From: Actinomycetota bacterium
GTDB taxonomy: Bacteria > Actinomycetota > Coriobacteriia > Anaerosomatales > Anaerosomataceae
NCBI GenBank assembly: GCA_011372845.1
Contig: DSAI01000226.1
Coordinates: 1 to 7,851, forward strand
Length of the DNA stretch: 7,851 nucleotides
Reading direction: 5' to 3'
This document shows, in pieces, positions 5,797-7,851 of the stretch. Position numbers and translations under genes: made by a program. Within the stretch, counting starts at the first letter, position 1, and the number at the start of each line of letters is the position of its first letter. The notes beneath the pieces are model-generated. The model had not been told where the DNA came from, ran no database searches, and was given only the letters and a program-made list of their open reading frames with translations.

Positions 5797-6954
5797 TTGA
5801 GGATCGCACGCCGCGTGGCCGACCTTCCGCCGTACCTGTTCGCAGAGATCGACCGCAAGAAGGCCCTGAAGGAGGCGGAGGGCGTCGACGTCATCTCGCT
5901 CGGCATAGGCGACCCCGACCTGCCCACACCGCAGCGCATCATCGATGCCATGGCCACGGCGATCACCGACCCGAAGAACCACCAGTATCCTGCGTACGCC
6001 GGATCCCGCCCCTACCGCGCAGCCTGCGCTGAGTGGATGCGGCGGCGGTTCGGCGTGCAGTTCGACCCTGATGCCGAGGTGCTCGCGCTCATCGGATCCA
6101 AGGAAGGCATCGCGCATCTCTTCCCCGCGTTCGTGGATCCCGGCGACTACACGCTGGTCCCCGGTGTGGGCTACCCGGTCTACACCACGGGTGGCGTCCT
6201 GGTGGGCGGCAAGACACAATACATGCCCATGAACGAGGAGAACGACTGGCTCGCCGACTTCGAATCGACGCCGGAGGACGTGTTGTCCAGGGCGAAGATG
6301 ATGTTCATCAGCTACCCCAACAACCCCGCCGCAGTCGCCGCGCCCGTGGAGTACTTCGATCGTGCGATCGCGTTCGCCAAGAAGCACGACCTGCTGCTCG
6401 TCCACGACAACGCGTACTCGGAGATCGGCTTCGACGGCTACCTGCCGCCGAGCATCATGGAGCGCCCTGGCGCCCGCGACGTGGCGATCGAGCTGTTCAG
6501 CTGCTCTAAGTCGTACAACATGACCGGCTGGCGTATCGCGTTCGCCTGTGGCAACGCCGAGGCGATCAAGACGCTGGGCACCGTGAAGAGCAACATCGAC
6601 TCCGGCGCCTTCACCGCGGTCCAGGATGCCGCCATCGAGGCCATGCTCGGGCCTCAGGACGATGTGGCCGAGATGCGAGCTGTCTACCAGCGCCGCCGGG
6701 ATCAGGTCCTTGCCGCGCTCGAGACGATCGGACTGTCTGCGCGCCCGTCAGCTGGCACCATCTACGTCTGGGCGCGTATCCCGAAAGGGTACACCTCGGC
6801 CGAGTACGCCGGACTCGTGCTCGACAAGGCCGGCGTCATCGTCCCTGCCGGTAGCGCATACGGCCCGGACGGCGAGGGCTACATCCGCATCTCCCTGGCC
6901 ACGCCCGACGACCGGTTGGCGGAAGCGCTGCAGCGCATGGCCGACAGCCTGTAA
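5797..6954 (+). CDS. dapL: LL-diaminopimelate aminotransferase DapL
   Basis: A 385-residue class I/II (fold type I) PLP aminotransferase. DapL converts tetrahydrodipicolinate directly to LL-DAP using glutamate, bypassing the acylated intermediates and DapD/DapC/DapE. Visible motifs: ISLGIGDPDLPTP at 33-45; YPNNP at 173-177; VHDNAYSEI at 202-210 with Asp204 and Tyr207 for the cofactor ring; SCSKSYNMTGWRIAF at 235-249 with Lys238 as the Schiff-base lysine; and GYIRISLA with Arg364, the carboxylate-binding arginine. The start is a TTG at 5797, ten bases after AAGGAG. It restores the family N-terminus (RIAxR, then LPPYLFAEID). The ATG at 5787 is in another frame and touches the ribosome binding site. 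Related aminotransferases share the fold, but the N-terminal motif and the adjacent dapF make DapL the best call. hflX follows after 16 bases. Confidence 0.92.
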   Translation: MRIARRVADLPPYLFAEIDRKKALKEAEGVDVISLGIGDPDLPTPQRIIDAMATAITDPKNHQYPAYAGSRPYRAACAEWMRRRFGVQFDPDAEVLALIGSKEGIAHLFPAFVDPGDYTLVPGVGYPVYTTGGVLVGGKTQYMPMNEENDWLADFESTPEDVLSRAKMMFISYPNNPAAVAAPVEYFDRAIAFAKKHDLLLVHDNAYSEIGFDGYLPPSIMERPGARDVAIELFSCSKSYNMTGWRIAFACGNAEAIKTLGTVKSNIDSGAFTAVQDAAIEAMLGPQDDVAEMRAVYQRRRDQVLAALETIGLSARPSAGTIYVWARIPKGYTSAEYAGLVLDKAGVIVPAGSAYGPDGEGYIRISLATPDDRLAEALQRMADSL

Positions 6955-6970
6955 GGAGCGCCGCCTCAGC

Positions 6971-7851
6971 ATGGCGCGAGACCTGTACGAGGTCGTAGGA
7001 GACGCGGAAGAGCGCGCTGTCCTGGTGGGCATTGACCGGGCCCGGTCCGACGGCTGGACACTCGACGACGACCTCGCCGAGCTGCGCCGGTTGGTGGACA
7101 CGGCCGGAGCCGTCGTGGCCGGAGTGGTCACCCAGCGCATGGACCGTCCCAATCCGCGCACGTTCATCGGCAGCGGCAAGGCCGAGGAGGTCGAGCGGAT
7201 TGCGTGCGAAGCTGGCGCCACGATGGTGGTGTTCGACGATGACCTCAGCCCGAGCCAGCAGGCGAACCTCGAGGGGCTGTTGCCGCAGGTGCGGGTGATC
7301 GACCGGACCCAGTTGATTCTCGACATCTTCGCCCTGCACGCGGTGAGCCACGAAGGGAAGCTCCAGGTCGAGCTGGCCCGGCTCGAGTACGTGTTGCCCC
7401 GGCTCCGCGGCATGTGGGGACACCTCGAGGCCGAGCGACTCGGCGGCGGACGCGGCGCCCGATTCGGCGCCGGCGAGTCGCAGCTGGAGTCAGACCGACG
7501 ACTCACCCGCAAGAGGATCTCCGAACTCAAGCGGGAGCTCAAGCATGTGGCCCGCGCACGCGCGACGCAACGCGCCTCACGGGCGCGCTCAGGTGTCTTC
7601 CGCATCGCCCTCGTCGGCTACACCAACGCGGGCAAGTCGACGCTCCTCAACGCGCTCACCGATGCGGGTGTCCTCGCGCAAGACCAGCTGTTCGCCACAC
7701 TCGATGCGACCACACGGCGTCTCGACCTCCCCGATGGTCGCACCGTCACGCTTACAGACACGGTCGGCTTCATCAACAAGCTTCCCCACGGCCTCGTAGA
7801 GGCGTTCAAGTCCACGCTCGACGAGGTCCGGGAGGCCGACCTGTTGCTCCA
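6971..7851 (+). CDS. hflX: GTPase HflX (3' end beyond the window)
   Basis: The frame runs off the window edge after about 293 residues; full HflX is typically 400-440. HflX is a GTPase that binds the 50S ribosomal subunit and splits or rescues stalled 70S ribosomes, for example under heat stress. Seen in order: the N-terminal nucleotide-binding domain with RTFIGSGKAEEV at 63-74 and VFDDDLSPSQQANLE at 87-101; DRTQLILDIFA at 111-121; EGKLQVELARLEYVLPRL at 128-145; a coiled helical linker around 170-205; G1 GYTNAGKST at 216-224; the switch I region FATLDATTRRL at 241-251; and G3 DTVGF at 263-267. The G4 motif lies outside. The glycine-rich segment reads RGARFGAGESQLESDRR instead of the common GTRGPGETKLETDRR. 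AAGGAG at 6953-6958 overlaps the dapL stop and lies 12 bases before the ATG, a long spacing; no better in-frame start is nearby. Confidence 0.95.
   Translation, partial: MARDLYEVVGDAEERAVLVGIDRARSDGWTLDDDLAELRRLVDTAGAVVAGVVTQRMDRPNPRTFIGSGKAEEVERIACEAGATMVVFDDDLSPSQQANLEGLLPQVRVIDRTQLILDIFALHAVSHEGKLQVELARLEYVLPRLRGMWGHLEAERLGGGRGARFGAGESQLESDRRLTRKRISELKRELKHVARARATQRASRARSGVFRIALVGYTNAGKSTLLNALTDAGVLAQDQLFATLDATTRRLDLPDGRTVTLTDTVGFINKLPHGLVEAFKSTLDEVREADLLL

Noticed and set aside
5787..6032. An 81-codon frame starting with the ATG next to AAGGAG
   Set aside because: Zero spacing to the ribosome binding site, no family resemblance, and it lies out of frame over dapL.
1..7851. Mobile elements, CRISPR, tRNA or rRNA genes, attachment sites, a novel defence system
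   Set aside because: No transposase or integrase, terminal repeats, spaced direct repeats or RNA gene signatures were seen; codon use looks even and all genes are conserved families on one strand.

Overview
The window is a dense, entirely plus-strand block of a high-GC (about two thirds G+C by eye) bacterial chromosome. It carries eight protein genes and almost no intergenic space. I see no mobile elements, CRISPR arrays, tRNA or rRNA genes, broken genes or phage genes. Most of it is conserved housekeeping DNA, so I do not claim a new defence or mobile system. The least understood gene is a LigB/MEMO-like plus AMMECR1 fusion lying between two tRNA-modification genes.

Layout. (1) 23-1138: spoVS (SpoVS/Alba-like small protein, GTG start), then a PHP-domain phosphoesterase. 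(2) 1135-4835: miaB (methylthiotransferase), a fused class III extradiol dioxygenase-like/AMMECR1 protein of unknown function, and miaA (prenyltransferase). MiaA makes i6A37 and MiaB converts it to ms2i6A37 in tRNAs that read UNN codons, so the unknown fusion is bracketed by the two steps of one pathway. (3) 4832-6954: dapF and dapL, the last two enzymes of the diaminopimelate aminotransferase route. They run in reverse reaction order: DapL makes LL-DAP and DapF epimerises it to meso-DAP for lysine and peptidoglycan. (4) 6971-7851: hflX, a ribosome-associated GTPase cut by the window edge after about 293 residues.

Coupling is tight: 4-base overlaps at PHP/miaB (ATGA) and miaA/dapF (GTGA), a 2-base gap between the fusion gene and miaA, and 16 bases between dapL and hflX. 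The only sizeable gap is 5696-5796, which holds an extended -10 promoter candidate and alternative GC-rich hairpins next to the dapL ribosome binding site. A second, weaker -10 candidate lies inside the 3' end of miaA, ahead of dapF.

Organism (inference). The order miaB, LigB-like gene, miaA, dapF, hflX is, from memory, the one seen in Actinomycetota, whereas spoVS plus a PHP gene before miaB recalls Bacillota. With high GC and a DapL-type pathway, this suggests a deep-branching, probably anaerobic Actinomycetota lineage such as the Coriobacteriia and relatives. An rny and ymdB pair would be expected just upstream.
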